Source: Clostridiales bacterium
GTDB taxonomy: Bacteria; Bacillota; Clostridia; Saccharofermentanales; Saccharofermentanaceae
Length of the DNA stretch: 64,000 nucleotides
Assembly (NCBI GenBank): GCA_017961235.1
Contig: JAGCXQ010000011.1
Coordinates: forward strand, 124,001-188,000
Direction: 5' to 3'
The notes below the pieces were generated by a model that made no database searches, had not been told where the DNA came from, and saw nothing but the letters and a program-made list of their open reading frames with translations. Each line of letters opens with the position of its first letter. Within the stretch, counting starts at the first letter, position 1. A program made the position numbers and the translations under genes. Below, one piece after another: positions 1 through 8,442 of this stretch.

Positions 1-172
1 TGAGACGACCGTGCAGTCGCAGTGGATCTCGGAGTGCAGTCCGGACGGGATCCAGGGATTCTACTACGCCCGTCCGATGGATAAAAATGGGTGCCTGGCA
101 TTTATTCAAAGGAATAATGCACAGACACCCAAAAAGCCCGGAAGGGATAATTTCATTATCGTAACCGAGTGA
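1..172 (+). CDS. C-terminal end of an EAL-domain protein (partial)
   Basis: Only the last 56 codons are inside the window, read in the frame that starts at base 2 and stops at TGA 170-172. The segment QGFYYARPMD is typical of the end of an EAL domain, the family of cyclic-di-GMP phosphodiesterases, which usually finishes with a G[FY]xxx[RS]P[ML] stretch. The remaining tail is short and polar. Catalytic EAL residues lie upstream of the window, so activity cannot be judged. The call rests on this short motif; another domain with a similar ending is possible. Confidence 0.65.
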   Translation, partial: ETTVQSQWISECSPDGIQGFYYARPMDKNGCLAFIQRNNAQTPKKPGRDNFIIVTE

Positions 173-231
173 GGATCACATTACGGTTGATGATCGTGTC
201 GCCGCATGGGATCCTTTTTCTGAGGCAGCTA

Positions 232-951
232 TCAGGCTGCTTCTTTCTTTTCTTCCTTCTTTTCTGCCTTCTTCTCAGAAGTTACGGAAGCAGGATCGAG
301 GAAGCGGTAGATGATCGCTGCAAATGCTGCACCGATAAGCGGAGCAACGATGAAGATCCAGACGTTCTCGAGAGCTTCGCCGCCCTTGAAGAGAGCAGGT
401 CCTACGGATCTTGCCGGGTTAACGGAAGTGCCGGTAAAGCCGATACCGAGGATGTGGACCAGAGTCAGTGTAAGACCGATCACGAGACCTGCGATATTAG
501 AGTTTGCAACTTTCGATGTAACACCCAGGATCGCCAGAACAAATACGAATGTCAGAACGCCCTCTATAACGAAGGACTTTGCAACATCGTTGTCGAAGAG
601 ACCGTTTGTACCAAAGCCGCTCTCATCAGGATTGAAGAAAATTGTCAGCAGAAGTGCACCGCCGCATGCGCCGATGACCTGGGAGCACCAGTAAAGGAGC
701 ATATCCTGAAGGGACATCTTCTTGTTGACGAACATCGCCAGGGAAACTGCCGGGTTGATGTGGCATCCGGAGATGTTGCCGATGGAGTAAGCCATCGCTA
801 CGATCACGAGACCGAAAGCCAGAGCCGTCAGAGCATAAGCACCCATTCCGCCGGTCGTTCCGCAGCCTGTAACGATCGCGGTACCGCAGCCGAATACTAC
901 CAGTACGAATGTACCGATGATCTCAGCAAGATACTTTCTTAAAGAATCCAT
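232..951 (-). CDS. aqpZ: Aquaporin Z-like water channel (MIP family)
   Basis: A 239-residue polytopic membrane protein with both signature NPA boxes, HINPAVS (N66) and SVNPARS (N178). Arg181 after the second box and His166 (LVHILG) match the narrow AqpZ-type selectivity filter. A glycerol channel would normally have NPARD at the second box, and here it is NPARS, so water transport is the better inference. The length fits the family. The last 14 residues are a charged Lys/Glu tail. The start is supported by AGGAGG just upstream. It is transcribed alone on the minus strand, opposite the MBL gene. Confidence 0.92.
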   Translation of the reverse strand: MDSLRKYLAEIIGTFVLVVFGCGTAIVTGCGTTGGMGAYALTALAFGLVIVAMAYSIGNISGCHINPAVSLAMFVNKKMSLQDMLLYWCSQVIGACGGALLLTIFFNPDESGFGTNGLFDNDVAKSFVIEGVLTFVFVLAILGVTSKVANSNIAGLVIGLTLTLVHILGIGFTGTSVNPARSVGPALFKGGEALENVWIFIVAPLIGAAFAAIIYRFLDPASVTSEKKAEKKEEKKEAA

Positions 952-1022
952 AATAAAACCTCCTTACGATAAAATCTATTTACCTATAGTATAAGATTAG
1001 CACGTAGAAATGGACAGGTGCA

Positions 1023-1031
1023 TGATATAAT
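1023..1031 (+). promoter_or_regulatory. Extended -10 promoter (TG-n-TATAAT)
   Basis: CATGATATAAT lies 37 bp before the start of the metallo-hydrolase gene. It has the TG-n extension but no good -35 at the standard distance. The same form recurs before seven other genes in this window. Confidence 0.6.
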
Positions 1032-1067
1032 CAAACTGTAAAAAAGAAATAAAGTGAGGGAAAAGAA

Positions 1068-1709
1068 ATGCTCGACAGTGTCACGATCAATCTCCATAGC
1101 AGTATTAGAATTACTTCGGGAAAAGCACTATACTTCGATCCTTTCCGTATCACGGAGCAAAAGCACGATGCGGACATCATCTTCGTGACACATGATCACT
1201 ACGATCATTTCTCTCCGGAAGATATCGCGAAAGTGATGAAGGCGGACACCGTCTTCGTGGCCCCTGCATCTACGGCAGCCCTGATCAGACAGACCTTTCA
1301 GATCCCGTCCGATCGTATCGTTACCGTCGCTCCCGGCGATGCACTCGAAGTTTCAGGTGTGCCGGTCGAGGTCATCGCTTCCTATAACCCCGGAAAGAAA
1401 TTCCATCCGAAGGCGAACGGCTGGGTCGGATTTGTCGTCACCGTAGATGGCCTCCGCTACTATATCTGCGGTGATATGGATATCACGGAAGAAGGAAAGA
1501 ACGTCAAGTGCGATGTGCTTCTCGTTCCCTGCGGCGGCACCTATACCATGGACTATAAAGAAGCCGCGGAGTTTACAGGATACCTCTGCCCGAAGTATGT
1601 CATCCCGACGCACTACGGAGACCCGGTCGGCGAAAAGAACTGTGGAAGTGCTTTTGCCAAAGAGATCTCGGAAAGAGGGATCGACTCTGTAGTCGTTATT
1701 AAACTCTGA
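1068..1709 (+). CDS. Metallo-beta-lactamase-fold hydrolase
   Basis: A 213-residue protein of the MBL superfamily. The metal-binding signature HDHYDH is at residues 42-47 (H42, H44, D46, H47), and later conserved positions include GDMD near residue 140 and PTHYGD near residue 185. It has no signal peptide, so it should act in the cytoplasm. Small stand-alone MBL proteins of this type (COG2220-like) have mostly undefined substrates, and I do not assign one. It stands 51 bp before the MATE gene on the same strand and may be co-transcribed with it. It carries two exact copies of the AGTGCTTTT word (1121 and 1647). Confidence 0.85.
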   Translation: MLDSVTINLHSSIRITSGKALYFDPFRITEQKHDADIIFVTHDHYDHFSPEDIAKVMKADTVFVAPASTAALIRQTFQIPSDRIVTVAPGDALEVSGVPVEVIASYNPGKKFHPKANGWVGFVVTVDGLRYYICGDMDITEEGKNVKCDVLLVPCGGTYTMDYKEAAEFTGYLCPKYVIPTHYGDPVGEKNCGSAFAKEISERGIDSVVVIKL

Positions 1710-1760
1710 ACCTGCGTTCCCGGAAAGGGCTCGGCCTCATCCGTCAAAAGAAAGGAAAAT

Positions 1761-3149
1761 ATGACATCCGTTAGAACTTCAAACACCTTCCCGGCGTTCA
1801 ATGACCGGAAGGCCTTTTATAAGATGCTCTGCAAGCTGGTCCTGCCGATCGTCTTCCAGTATTTCATGTCGGCGCTGGTTTCCGCGTCCGATGCATTTAT
1901 GCTGGGCTTTCTGGACCAGACCTCCCTGTCCGCGGTATCGCTCGCGGGACAGGTAGCCTTCGTGTACTATCTTTTCATCAACACGTTCCTGACCGGTGCG
2001 ATGGTGCTCGGCGCCCAGTACTGGGGAAAGAAGGAATACACTACGCTCGAAGACGTTCTCGGTGTGACCATGCGCTACGTTATGCTCGTCGGCATGGCGT
2101 TCACGCTGGCGGCGGTCTTCTGCCCGAGCCTTCTGATGCGCGTGTTTACCCGTGATCCCGAGCTCATCGAGGGCGGCGTCAAGTACCTGCGCATGGTGGC
2201 GGTCGGGTACTTCATCATGGGCTTTGTGGACTCGTATCTGTGCTTCATGAAGATCTGTGAGAAGACGATGCTCAGCACAGTCATCTCATCGATCGGCGTC
2301 GTCATCAACATCATCCTGAATGCACTTCTGATCTTCGGACTCGGGCCTTTCCCGAAGATGGGGATCGAGGGAGCGGCACTCGCGACAGTTATATCGAGAG
2401 TGATCGAGCTCGTGATCGTGGCATTTGCCGTGCTCATGACCGACTGCGTCAAGCTCCGCGTCAGAAAGCTCATCACGCTAAGCAAGAAGTTCATCCATTC
2501 AGATTTCTGGAAATACTCGTTTCCCGTCATGATCAACCAGTTCGGCTGGGGCGGCGGTATGACGATGTACTCGGTCATCATGGGACACCTCGGCTCTGAC
2601 GCCACGGCGGCGAACTCGATCTCCAGTATTGTCCGCGCCCTGATCGCCAGTGTATGCTGGGCGCTCTCCACCGGAGCCTCGATCATCATCGGAAAGATGC
2701 TCGGGGCAGGGGAACTGGAACTGGCGAAGAAGACCGGCGGCCGCTTCGTCCGGCTGTCGCTCGGGATCGGTGCCGTCTCGGGCCTTGTGATCCTGGCGGG
2801 CATCCCGCTCGTTCTCATGATGCCTACGGACATGACGCCGGTTGCGCACGGATACCTCAAGTGGATGCTCTTCCTCGCGACATATTACATCATCGGGAAC
2901 TCCCTGAACTCCACGGTCATCGGCGGAATATTCCCTGCCGGAGGAGATACGAAGTTCGGCATGATCTGCGACTGCATCACCCTGTGGCTCGTGGTCGTCC
3001 CCTTAGGCGCACTTGCCGCCTTCGTCTGGAACCTCCCGGTCATCGCGGTCGCTGCGATCCTGACACTCGACGAATTCGTCAAGATCCCTGCCGTCTATAT
3101 TCATTACAAGAAATATAAGTGGGTAAAGAACATCACCAGGGATGAATAA
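1761..3149 (+). CDS. MATE-family multidrug/cation efflux transporter
   Basis: A 462-residue integral membrane protein with about twelve hydrophobic segments and the typical MATE start (FYKMLCKLVLPIVFQ) and length. Related proteins export drugs or metabolites in exchange for Na+ or H+. The sequence gives no hint of the substrate. The start follows AAAGGAAAAT. It lies downstream of the MBL gene, with only 51 bp between them, and ends before the first hairpin array in a convergent gap. Confidence 0.9.
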   Translation: MTSVRTSNTFPAFNDRKAFYKMLCKLVLPIVFQYFMSALVSASDAFMLGFLDQTSLSAVSLAGQVAFVYYLFINTFLTGAMVLGAQYWGKKEYTTLEDVLGVTMRYVMLVGMAFTLAAVFCPSLLMRVFTRDPELIEGGVKYLRMVAVGYFIMGFVDSYLCFMKICEKTMLSTVISSIGVVINIILNALLIFGLGPFPKMGIEGAALATVISRVIELVIVAFAVLMTDCVKLRVRKLITLSKKFIHSDFWKYSFPVMINQFGWGGGMTMYSVIMGHLGSDATAANSISSIVRALIASVCWALSTGASIIIGKMLGAGELELAKKTGGRFVRLSLGIGAVSGLVILAGIPLVLMMPTDMTPVAHGYLKWMLFLATYYIIGNSLNSTVIGGIFPAGGDTKFGMICDCITLWLVVVPLGALAAFVWNLPVIAVAAILTLDEFVKIPAVYIHYKKYKWVKNITRDE

Positions 3150-3197
3150 GCGTATGTCGTGGGCGAGTGCTTTTCGCGAAGAAATCTTCCAATGTGC

Positions 3198-3214
3198 ATA
3201 CCCCCAGGGGGTAT
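3198..3214. repeat. 17-bp perfect inverted repeat
   Basis: ATACCCCCAGGGGGTAT reads the same on both strands around a single central base. It sits about 50 bp after the MATE stop codon and just before the tandem hairpin array. There is no following T-run, so it is not a simple terminator. Confidence 0.6.
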
Positions 3215-3226
3215 ATCGCCTTTCCC

Positions 3227-3426
3227 GATAGGATCAAATTGCGAAAAATGGCATTTTTGTCTGACTTTTTCAGGGGCTTGATAGGATCAAAACGAAGAAA
3301 ATAAGGTTTTGGTCCTACTTTTGCTTCTGATGTATCCCCGAAAAAATGAGTTTTCTGCTCGAAAAGCACTGGATACCCCCTATGCGATAGGATCAAAAAA
3401 CGTTTCGACCAAGTTTTAATCCTATC
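3227..3426. repeat. Tandem hairpin array 1 (stem GATAGGATCAAAA, 53-bp period)
   Basis: Units begin at 3227, 3280, about 3333 and 3386, an exact 53-bp spacing. The clearest is the last (3386-3426), where GATAGGATCAAAA is closed by TTTTAATCCTATC. Unit 2 (3280-3320) is closed by TTTTGGTCCTA. Unit 3 (3332-3376) has diverged to GTATCC/GGATAC and contains an AAAAGCACT word at 3362. Unit 1 has an intact left arm and a decayed right arm. The array fills most of the 354-bp gap between the convergent MATE and serine-hydrolase genes. No gene is seen in this gap. Confidence 0.75.
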
Positions 3427-3503
3427 GGCTAGCCGAATGGTTGATTCAGGCAAGTGAAAATGTTTTGATTCGGGCGATTTGCGGGCAAAATAGATCCTGC
3501 AGA

Positions 3504-4622
3504 TCAGTGATGCTCGAGAATGATTACATAGAGGTTGCCGCCGTCTTTTAGCGGGGTGATCTTGTTTTCGGCGGTGTAGGTAAATGCGTTTCCCGCGTGT
3601 CCGCATCCGGAGGATCCTACGGGCATCAGGCCGCATCCGTATCCGTGATCGAAGTTCATCATCTCCGCAAGAGAGTCGGGGTTTATAAGTTTCCCGCCGA
3701 AAAGCGCCCGGTCGAATGCCAGAAGATCGGCAACGCAGGTGTGGATCCCGCCGTCGCCGCGCTCGCGGATGCACTGCTTCGAGTGACCTTTCTCATCGAC
3801 CATGACGCTGTCATAGTAGGGCTTAAAACTCAGCGGGACAGCGGTCTCATTTCCCTGAACCATGGAGGTGGTGTGCTTCATGCCGCACGGATCAAAAATA
3901 TTCTCCTTCAGATAATCGCAGAAGCGCTGCCCTGAAACCATCTCCACGATCATGGCCAGGAGCTGGTAGTTCGTGTTGCAGTACATCATTTTCGATCCCG
4001 GCGGAAAATCAAGCGGCGCTGCATACAGGGCGGATAAGAATTCCTCATCCGTGATGCGGTCCGAGAGAAGATCATCCTTTTGCTTCCACTCTCCGGTAAA
4101 GCCCCAGAACTTTTCAGGCGTATTCAGGTAATCCGGGATCCCGGACTGCATGTGGAGAAGGTGATAGACGGTGATGTTCTTTCCTTCCTGGTAGTCCGGG
4201 AAGAATTTGTCGATCGTGTCATGAAGGGAGATCTTGCCCTTTTCGATGATCTGCATCACGGAAACCGCCGTGATCGTCTTTGAAGTCGATCCGATGTCGT
4301 ATGTCGTATATGGATTGACGGAGGTCTTCCCGTCGATCTCGAGTGCATCTTCACAGTAAAGAAACAGGACCGCGTCATCGTTTGCGATCAGGTAACTTCC
4401 TTTATAAGAGGATTTATCGATGGAGCCGACGCGGAGCGTCTTTATGAGATCTTCGTATTTCGGATCCTCGTTGGTCCAGGTCCGGTTTTCCCCGAGCGAG
4501 ATCTTCTCAAAAGGATCCGCATTCTCCGCCGTTTTCTTCCGGCAGGAGGTCCCGAAAAGGAGACTGATCGCAAGAAGAAGGGGGAGAGTGCTTTTCGAGA
4601 TGTGTTTAAGTCGGCCGGCCAT
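3504..4622 (-). CDS. Serine hydrolase lipoprotein, beta-lactamase/transpeptidase-like
   Basis: A 372-residue protein of the class C beta-lactamase / DD-peptidase-like group (COG1680 type). The nucleophile motif S112-T-S-K115, the second motif Y214-C-N216 and a late H342-A-G box are all present. The N-terminus is a lipoprotein signal peptide ending LLFGTSC, with Cys27 as the lipidation site, so the enzyme should be anchored outside the cell. I start it at the ATG giving MAGRLKH, because the longer form would bury the signal peptide. AGGAGG lies 13 bases before this ATG. Substrate is unknown: peptidoglycan peptides or small esters are possible. Confidence 0.85.
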   Translation of the reverse strand: MAGRLKHISKSTLPLLLAISLLFGTSCRKKTAENADPFEKISLGENRTWTNEDPKYEDLIKTLRVGSIDKSSYKGSYLIANDDAVLFLYCEDALEIDGKTSVNPYTTYDIGSTSKTITAVSVMQIIEKGKISLHDTIDKFFPDYQEGKNITVYHLLHMQSGIPDYLNTPEKFWGFTGEWKQKDDLLSDRITDEEFLSALYAAPLDFPPGSKMMYCNTNYQLLAMIVEMVSGQRFCDYLKENIFDPCGMKHTTSMVQGNETAVPLSFKPYYDSVMVDEKGHSKQCIRERGDGGIHTCVADLLAFDRALFGGKLINPDSLAEMMNFDHGYGCGLMPVGSSGCGHAGNAFTYTAENKITPLKDGGNLYVIILEHH

Positions 4623-4659
4623 GATGTAGAAGGTTCCTCCTGATGTCACTGATGAATCT

Positions 4660-4668
4660 ATTATATCA
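4660..4668 (-). promoter_or_regulatory. Extended -10 promoter for the serine hydrolase
   Basis: On the minus strand the sequence reads TGATATAAT, about 40 bp before the chosen start codon. It has the same TG-n-TATAAT form as the other promoters in this window. Confidence 0.55.
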
Positions 4669-4764
4669 GTTAGCCCGTATAAGCATATGAAAATCATTTG
4701 CTTTGATTTTTGCAGGAAAAGAGAAGAAAAACTGCGTTTTTATCGATTTCACCATGAAATTTGA

Positions 4765-4793
4765 TTGTAATAAAACCGATTCTGTTGTAAAAT
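4765..4793 (+). promoter_or_regulatory. Likely promoter of gap
   Basis: TTGTAA (4765-4770) and TAAAAT (4788-4793) are separated by 17 bp. This leaves a leader of about 65 bases before the gap start, which is preceded by AGGAGG. Confidence 0.5.
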
Positions 4794-4865
4794 TTTATTC
4801 GGTGCGAATATGTGCACAATCTCATTAATAATCCCCATCCGGGGAAAATATAGGAGGATTTTAAC

Positions 4866-5867
4866 ATGGCAGTTAAAGTTGCAATCAATGGTTTTGGTCG
4901 TATCGGCCGTCTCGCTTTCCGTCAGATGTTTGGCGCAGAAGGTTACGAAGTAGTTGCTATCAACGACCTCACATCCCCGAAGATGCTCGCTCATCTTCTG
5001 AAGTATGACTCCGCTCAGGGTTCCTACGCTCTGAAGGATACCGTTTCCGCTGGTGAGGATTCCATCACAGTTGACGGTAAGACACTGAAGATCTACAAAG
5101 AGCCGGATGCTAACAATTGCCCTTGGGGTGAGCTCGGTGTTGACGTTGTTCTCGAGTGCTCCGGTTTCTACACATCTAAGGAAAAGGCACAGGCTCACAT
5201 CAATGCTGGTGCTAAGAAGGTTGTTATCTCCGCTCCGGCTGGTAACGATCTCCCGACAATCGTTTACAATGTAAACCACACAACTCTGACAGCTGATGAC
5301 AAGATCATCTCTGCTGCTTCCTGTACAACTAACTGCCTGGCTCCGATGGCTAAGGCTCTCAATGATCTCGCTGGCATCAAGTCCGGTATCATGAGCACCA
5401 TCCACGCTTACACAGGTGACCAGATGATCCTCGACGGCCCGCAGCGTAAGGGTGACCTCAGAAGATCCAGAGCTGGTGCTATCAACATCGTTCCGAACTC
5501 CACAGGTGCTGCTAAGGCTATCGGCCTGGTTATCCCGGAGCTCAACGGTAAGCTCATCGGTTCCGCTCAGCGTGTTCCGACACCGACAGGTTCTACAACA
5601 ATTCTCGTAGCTACAGTTGAGAAGTCCGTTACTAAGGAAGAGATCAACGCTGCTATGAAGGCTGCTTCTAACGAGTCCTTCGGTTACAACGAGGATGAGA
5701 TCGTTTCTTCTGATATCGTAGGTTCTACATACGGTTCTATCTTCGATGCTACACAGACAATGGTTGGCGCTGACAACCTCGTTCAGGTAGTTTCCTGGTA
5801 TGACAACGAGAACTCCTACACATCTCAGATGGTTCGTACAATCAAGTACTTCGCTGAACTCGGCTAA
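4866..5867 (+). CDS. gap: Glyceraldehyde-3-phosphate dehydrogenase
   Basis: A 333-residue type I GAPDH. It has the N-terminal NAD-binding start ([16 protein letters not shown]), the catalytic Cys153 in [12 protein letters not shown], and the C-terminal WYDNE region. It converts glyceraldehyde-3-phosphate, NAD+ and phosphate to 1,3-bisphosphoglycerate in glycolysis. AGGAGG precedes the start, and an intrinsic terminator follows. Codon use is strikingly different from the neighbours, with GCT, GTT, TCC and ACA dominating, as expected for a very highly expressed gene. The last 19 bases of the gene region are repeated 41 bp downstream. Confidence 0.98.
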   Translation: MAVKVAINGFGRIGRLAFRQMFGAEGYEVVAINDLTSPKMLAHLLKYDSAQGSYALKDTVSAGEDSITVDGKTLKIYKEPDANNCPWGELGVDVVLECSGFYTSKEKAQAHINAGAKKVVISAPAGNDLPTIVYNVNHTTLTADDKIISAASCTTNCLAPMAKALNDLAGIKSGIMSTIHAYTGDQMILDGPQRKGDLRRSRAGAINIVPNSTGAAKAIGLVIPELNGKLIGSAQRVPTPTGSTTILVATVEKSVTKEEINAAMKAASNESFGYNEDEIVSSDIVGSTYGSIFDATQTMVGADNLVQVVSWYDNENSYTSQMVRTIKYFAELG

Positions 5868-5947
5868 TAGATACAAAAGAGTTCGGCATAAACGCTGAAC
5901 TCGGCTAATAGCTACTCTCAAAAAGAGTTCTTAAGTTAACAAGAATC

Positions 5948-5982
5948 AAAGGGACTGTTCCTTCAGGGACAGTCCTTTTTCT
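5948..5982 (+). terminator. Intrinsic terminator after gap
   Basis: A GGACTGT / ACAGTCC stem with a short loop is followed by TTTTTCTT. It is placed 80 bp after the gap stop codon, after the duplicated tail. Confidence 0.8.
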
Positions 5983-6139
5983 TATGTCCGGAGACATGAT
6001 GGAAGGACGCCTTATGTTCAATTTCGGGATGCTAATTTGCAACTCTGAACACGAAAACCTGCATTTTATTTCTGCCGGGGGCGCAGATTATATATATCCG
6101 AACCATAACGGATGCTTCTTTTTCAAGAACGATGCTACA

Positions 6140-6148
6140 TGGTATAAT
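6140..6148 (+). promoter_or_regulatory. Extended -10 promoter (TG-G-TATAAT)
   Basis: ACATGGTATAAT lies 33 bp before the start of the first zinc-ribbon membrane gene. The rest of the 5983-6139 stretch is AT-rich and holds no gene that I can see. Confidence 0.6.
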
Positions 6149-6180
6149 GACAACGGAATTTGAGAAAAGAGGGTACGGAT

Positions 6181-7086
6181 ATGAAACTTACAAGCATCAA
6201 TTGCCCGAACTGCAATGGTCAGCTGAAAGAAGAAAACGGAAAGTTCATCTGCATGAGCTGTGGAGGTGCTTTTGCCATCGATTACGATGAGGCTGATGTC
6301 GAGCACGAGAGACTGCAGACGGAAGCAGAGCGTGAGCGTATCCGTATCGAGCGCGAAAAAGAACTGATGGCGACGAAGATCCGCCTCGAGGAAGAAGCGC
6401 AGATAAGAAGAGCCGAGCGCACCAGAAAAGCGGCGACCGGCGGCATCCTGAAGCTCTTCCTTATCCCGATCTGCATCATGCTGGTGATGAGCATCGGATC
6501 TCTGATCTTTTTCACTGTTATAGGAAAAAGAGTAAGCAAGAGAGCAACCAACTGGATGACCAACTCGACGAAAGGAACGGTGGCCACGACAGCCACGAAA
6601 CCGACGGACCGGGTCATCACCCCGGAACTCATCCTGAACGATAAGTCTTTCATTGAGAACGCGATTGCTTCCGGTGTGTCCTGCGCAAAGGCCAAGCACT
6701 CAAAGATTATCAATGACTTTGATCTGAAGACCGAACTGAATCTGGATATGGTCCCGCAAGCTTCTCTCGTAGAAGAGCCGGAACTGGTAAATGCATATTT
6801 CATTGAATCCGATAACAGATACTTCGTTATGGTGTTTGAACTGACCTTCGGTTATAACCAGGATATCGACCGTACAAAAACGATGTACTTCGCCTGCTAT
6901 CTTTCCGGCATTTCCCGCAACAGCGAAGGAAAGATCATAACCGACTACAACGTCCAGATGGATTACGGAACAGGTATGGACCTGAGTTATGCGGCATACG
7001 ATGACAAGGATCAGCTGTATCGTGAAGTCGTGCTCGGCAAGAACGGAATCTGTGATGATCTGACCGCTGATCTGGTAAATGCCTGA
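6181..7086 (+). CDS. Zinc-ribbon, coiled-coil, single-pass membrane protein (unknown function)
   Basis: I do not recognise a named family. The 301-residue protein opens with a zinc ribbon (CPNC and CMSC about 15 residues apart). A charged Glu/Arg-rich helix follows at about residues 40-90, then one transmembrane segment near 95-118 and a 180-residue domain that should lie outside the membrane. The start is taken at MKLTS because the methionine seven codons upstream has no ribosome binding site. The next gene is a tandem paralogue with the same architecture, so the two may form a complex. Confidence 0.75.
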   Translation: MKLTSINCPNCNGQLKEENGKFICMSCGGAFAIDYDEADVEHERLQTEAERERIRIEREKELMATKIRLEEEAQIRRAERTRKAATGGILKLFLIPICIMLVMSIGSLIFFTVIGKRVSKRATNWMTNSTKGTVATTATKPTDRVITPELILNDKSFIENAIASGVSCAKAKHSKIINDFDLKTELNLDMVPQASLVEEPELVNAYFIESDNRYFVMVFELTFGYNQDIDRTKTMYFACYLSGISRNSEGKIITDYNVQMDYGTGMDLSYAAYDDKDQLYREVVLGKNGICDDLTADLVNA

Positions 7087-7110
7087 TGTAAAAACTGACG
7101 GAGAAATATC

Positions 7111-8028
7111 ATGAAACTAAAGAGCTTAAACTGCCAAAACTGCGGAAATCCACTTCGAGAAGCGGATGGAAAACTTCACTGTGATGTTTGCGGGGGTGTC
7201 TTTGATCTCGATGTAAGTTTCGAGACAAAGCAGATGGAGCATATCCAGAGGTCCCTGGAGAACTCGGAAGCTTCCATCGAAGCCGACAAACGTGCACTCG
7301 AAGAGTTCCAGCGTGCGAAGGAAGAAGCGGAGATCGAGGCGGAGCGTCAGAGAAAAGAACGAATGGAAGAGATGATGCGTCCGATCCGCCGCCGCAGTCT
7401 TATGCATTCCATACGAACTGTGGTGATCACCTTGGTGATAAGCGCCGTGGTCATCGTGGGTATGATCATTCTGCTTAAGAATCTGGACGTATCGTCAAAG
7501 TCAAAGAAGACGCAGTCCACGACACAGACGGAAGTGGCAAAGAATTACCGGATCACCCCGTCGGAACTCAAGGGGGCGGGTGCTTTTCTAGAGGAAGTAT
7601 CTGCGAAGGCCATCGAGATGATCAAGAAGGACCATGACGGTTCTGTGTATGAGTCCACGGACGACACGCTGTACATCTGGAACCGCACTGATGACCTTCA
7701 TGTGATGAAGTACTATCTGCTGACGCGCGAGGACAGAAACTACCTCTACATGCTGATCGCGATGGAGATGAAGGGCAAGAACAATTCGCCGAAAAGCGAC
7801 GAGGTCCTGGATAAGGAAGTCTATGTGATGGCCTACGTCGAGAACGTTCTGATCGGCGAAGACGGCAAGGTCACCTACCGCGACGACAAGATCAAGACGG
7901 ACGGATCGTCGGACTATAACTTCATGTGGCACGCCGACTTCGAGACGGACAAGCTCATCGAGGAACTCATCACCGCCAAGGAGAATGATTCCGAAAAGCC
8001 TTATGTACTGCACGAGTTTACGCTGTAA
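7111..8028 (+). CDS. Paralogue of the preceding zinc-ribbon membrane protein
   Basis: A 305-residue protein starting MKLKSLNCQNC, clearly related to its neighbour. The zinc ribbon (CQNC, CDVC) comes first, then a Glu/Arg-rich coiled coil at about residues 35-90, a transmembrane helix near 100-122, and an extracytoplasmic domain to the end. GGAGAAATATC supports the start, 24 bp after the previous stop, so the two are likely one operon made by duplication. The cytoplasmic ribbon joined to an outside domain suggests signalling or envelope assembly, but no function can be named. Confidence 0.75.
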   Translation: MKLKSLNCQNCGNPLREADGKLHCDVCGGVFDLDVSFETKQMEHIQRSLENSEASIEADKRALEEFQRAKEEAEIEAERQRKERMEEMMRPIRRRSLMHSIRTVVITLVISAVVIVGMIILLKNLDVSSKSKKTQSTTQTEVAKNYRITPSELKGAGAFLEEVSAKAIEMIKKDHDGSVYESTDDTLYIWNRTDDLHVMKYYLLTREDRNYLYMLIAMEMKGKNNSPKSDEVLDKEVYVMAYVENVLIGEDGKVTYRDDKIKTDGSSDYNFMWHADFETDKLIEELITAKENDSEKPYVLHEFTL

Positions 8029-8118
8029 TTTCAAGCCTTTGAGGCCGAAGGGCAGAAGGCAAGGTAGAAAGCTGGGCCAAAGGCAAGGCCGGAAGAAATA
8101 ACGATCTGACAATTCAGA

Positions 8119-8148
8119 GACCCCGGGAACCACTTCCGGGGTCATTTT
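8119..8148 (+). terminator. Intrinsic terminator after the zinc-ribbon pair
   Basis: A GACCCCGG / CCGGGGTC stem with a 9-base loop is followed by ATTTTAT. It ends the plus-strand operon just before hairpin array 2. Confidence 0.75.
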
Positions 8149-8155
8149 ATGTCAG

Positions 8156-8394
8156 ATACGTCGTTTTTGGAAATTGCTGTTTTCGACGCATGTTTATATA
8201 CCCAATACGTCGTTTTCTGAAAACGCTTGGGAAAAACGTAAAATAATCGATCAAAATACGTCGTATTTCGAGAATCTTGTTTTTCAACGTATATTTCTCT
8301 TCGAAAATACGTCGTTTTTCAGATAAAGGGAAAATCGACGTAAATCAAGGCAAAAAAATACGTCGAAATCAGCACAAAGCTTTTTTCGACGTAT
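8156..8394. repeat. Tandem hairpin array 2 (stem ATACGTCG, about 51-bp period)
   Basis: Five units begin with ATACGTCG at 8156, 8205, 8256, 8307 and 8358. Each is 36-37 bases long and closes with CGACGTAT or a near copy (CGACGCAT, AACGTA, AACGTAT, CGACGTA, CGACGTAT). Spacing is 49, 51, 51 and 51 bp. The interior differs between units while the ends stay fixed, and linkers are A-rich. The array fills the gap between two convergent genes. I see no gene in 8029-8442. Confidence 0.8.
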
Positions 8395-8442
8395 CGTGAA
8401 TTATAATCTTATCACTTCACACTTGAACTTCACCTGTTCGCA

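Noticed and set aside
169..942. 257-codon plus-strand frame opposite the aquaporin
   Set aside because: The aquaporin with two NPA boxes is on the minus strand. The plus-strand frame is Cys/Arg-rich nonsense typical of a shadow frame.
3227..3426. CRISPR array
   Set aside because: Repeats are themselves hairpins with short A-rich linkers and a period of 53 bp. Unit sequences diverge, and no cas genes are nearby.
4749..5921. 390-codon minus-strand reading frame opposite gap
   Set aside because: It is an artefact of the strong codon bias of gap. There is no ribosome site, and gap is certain on the plus strand.
8156..8394. Integron attC sites
   Set aside because: The conserved ends do not resemble the attC RYYYAAC/GTTRRRY boxes, and no integrase is present.
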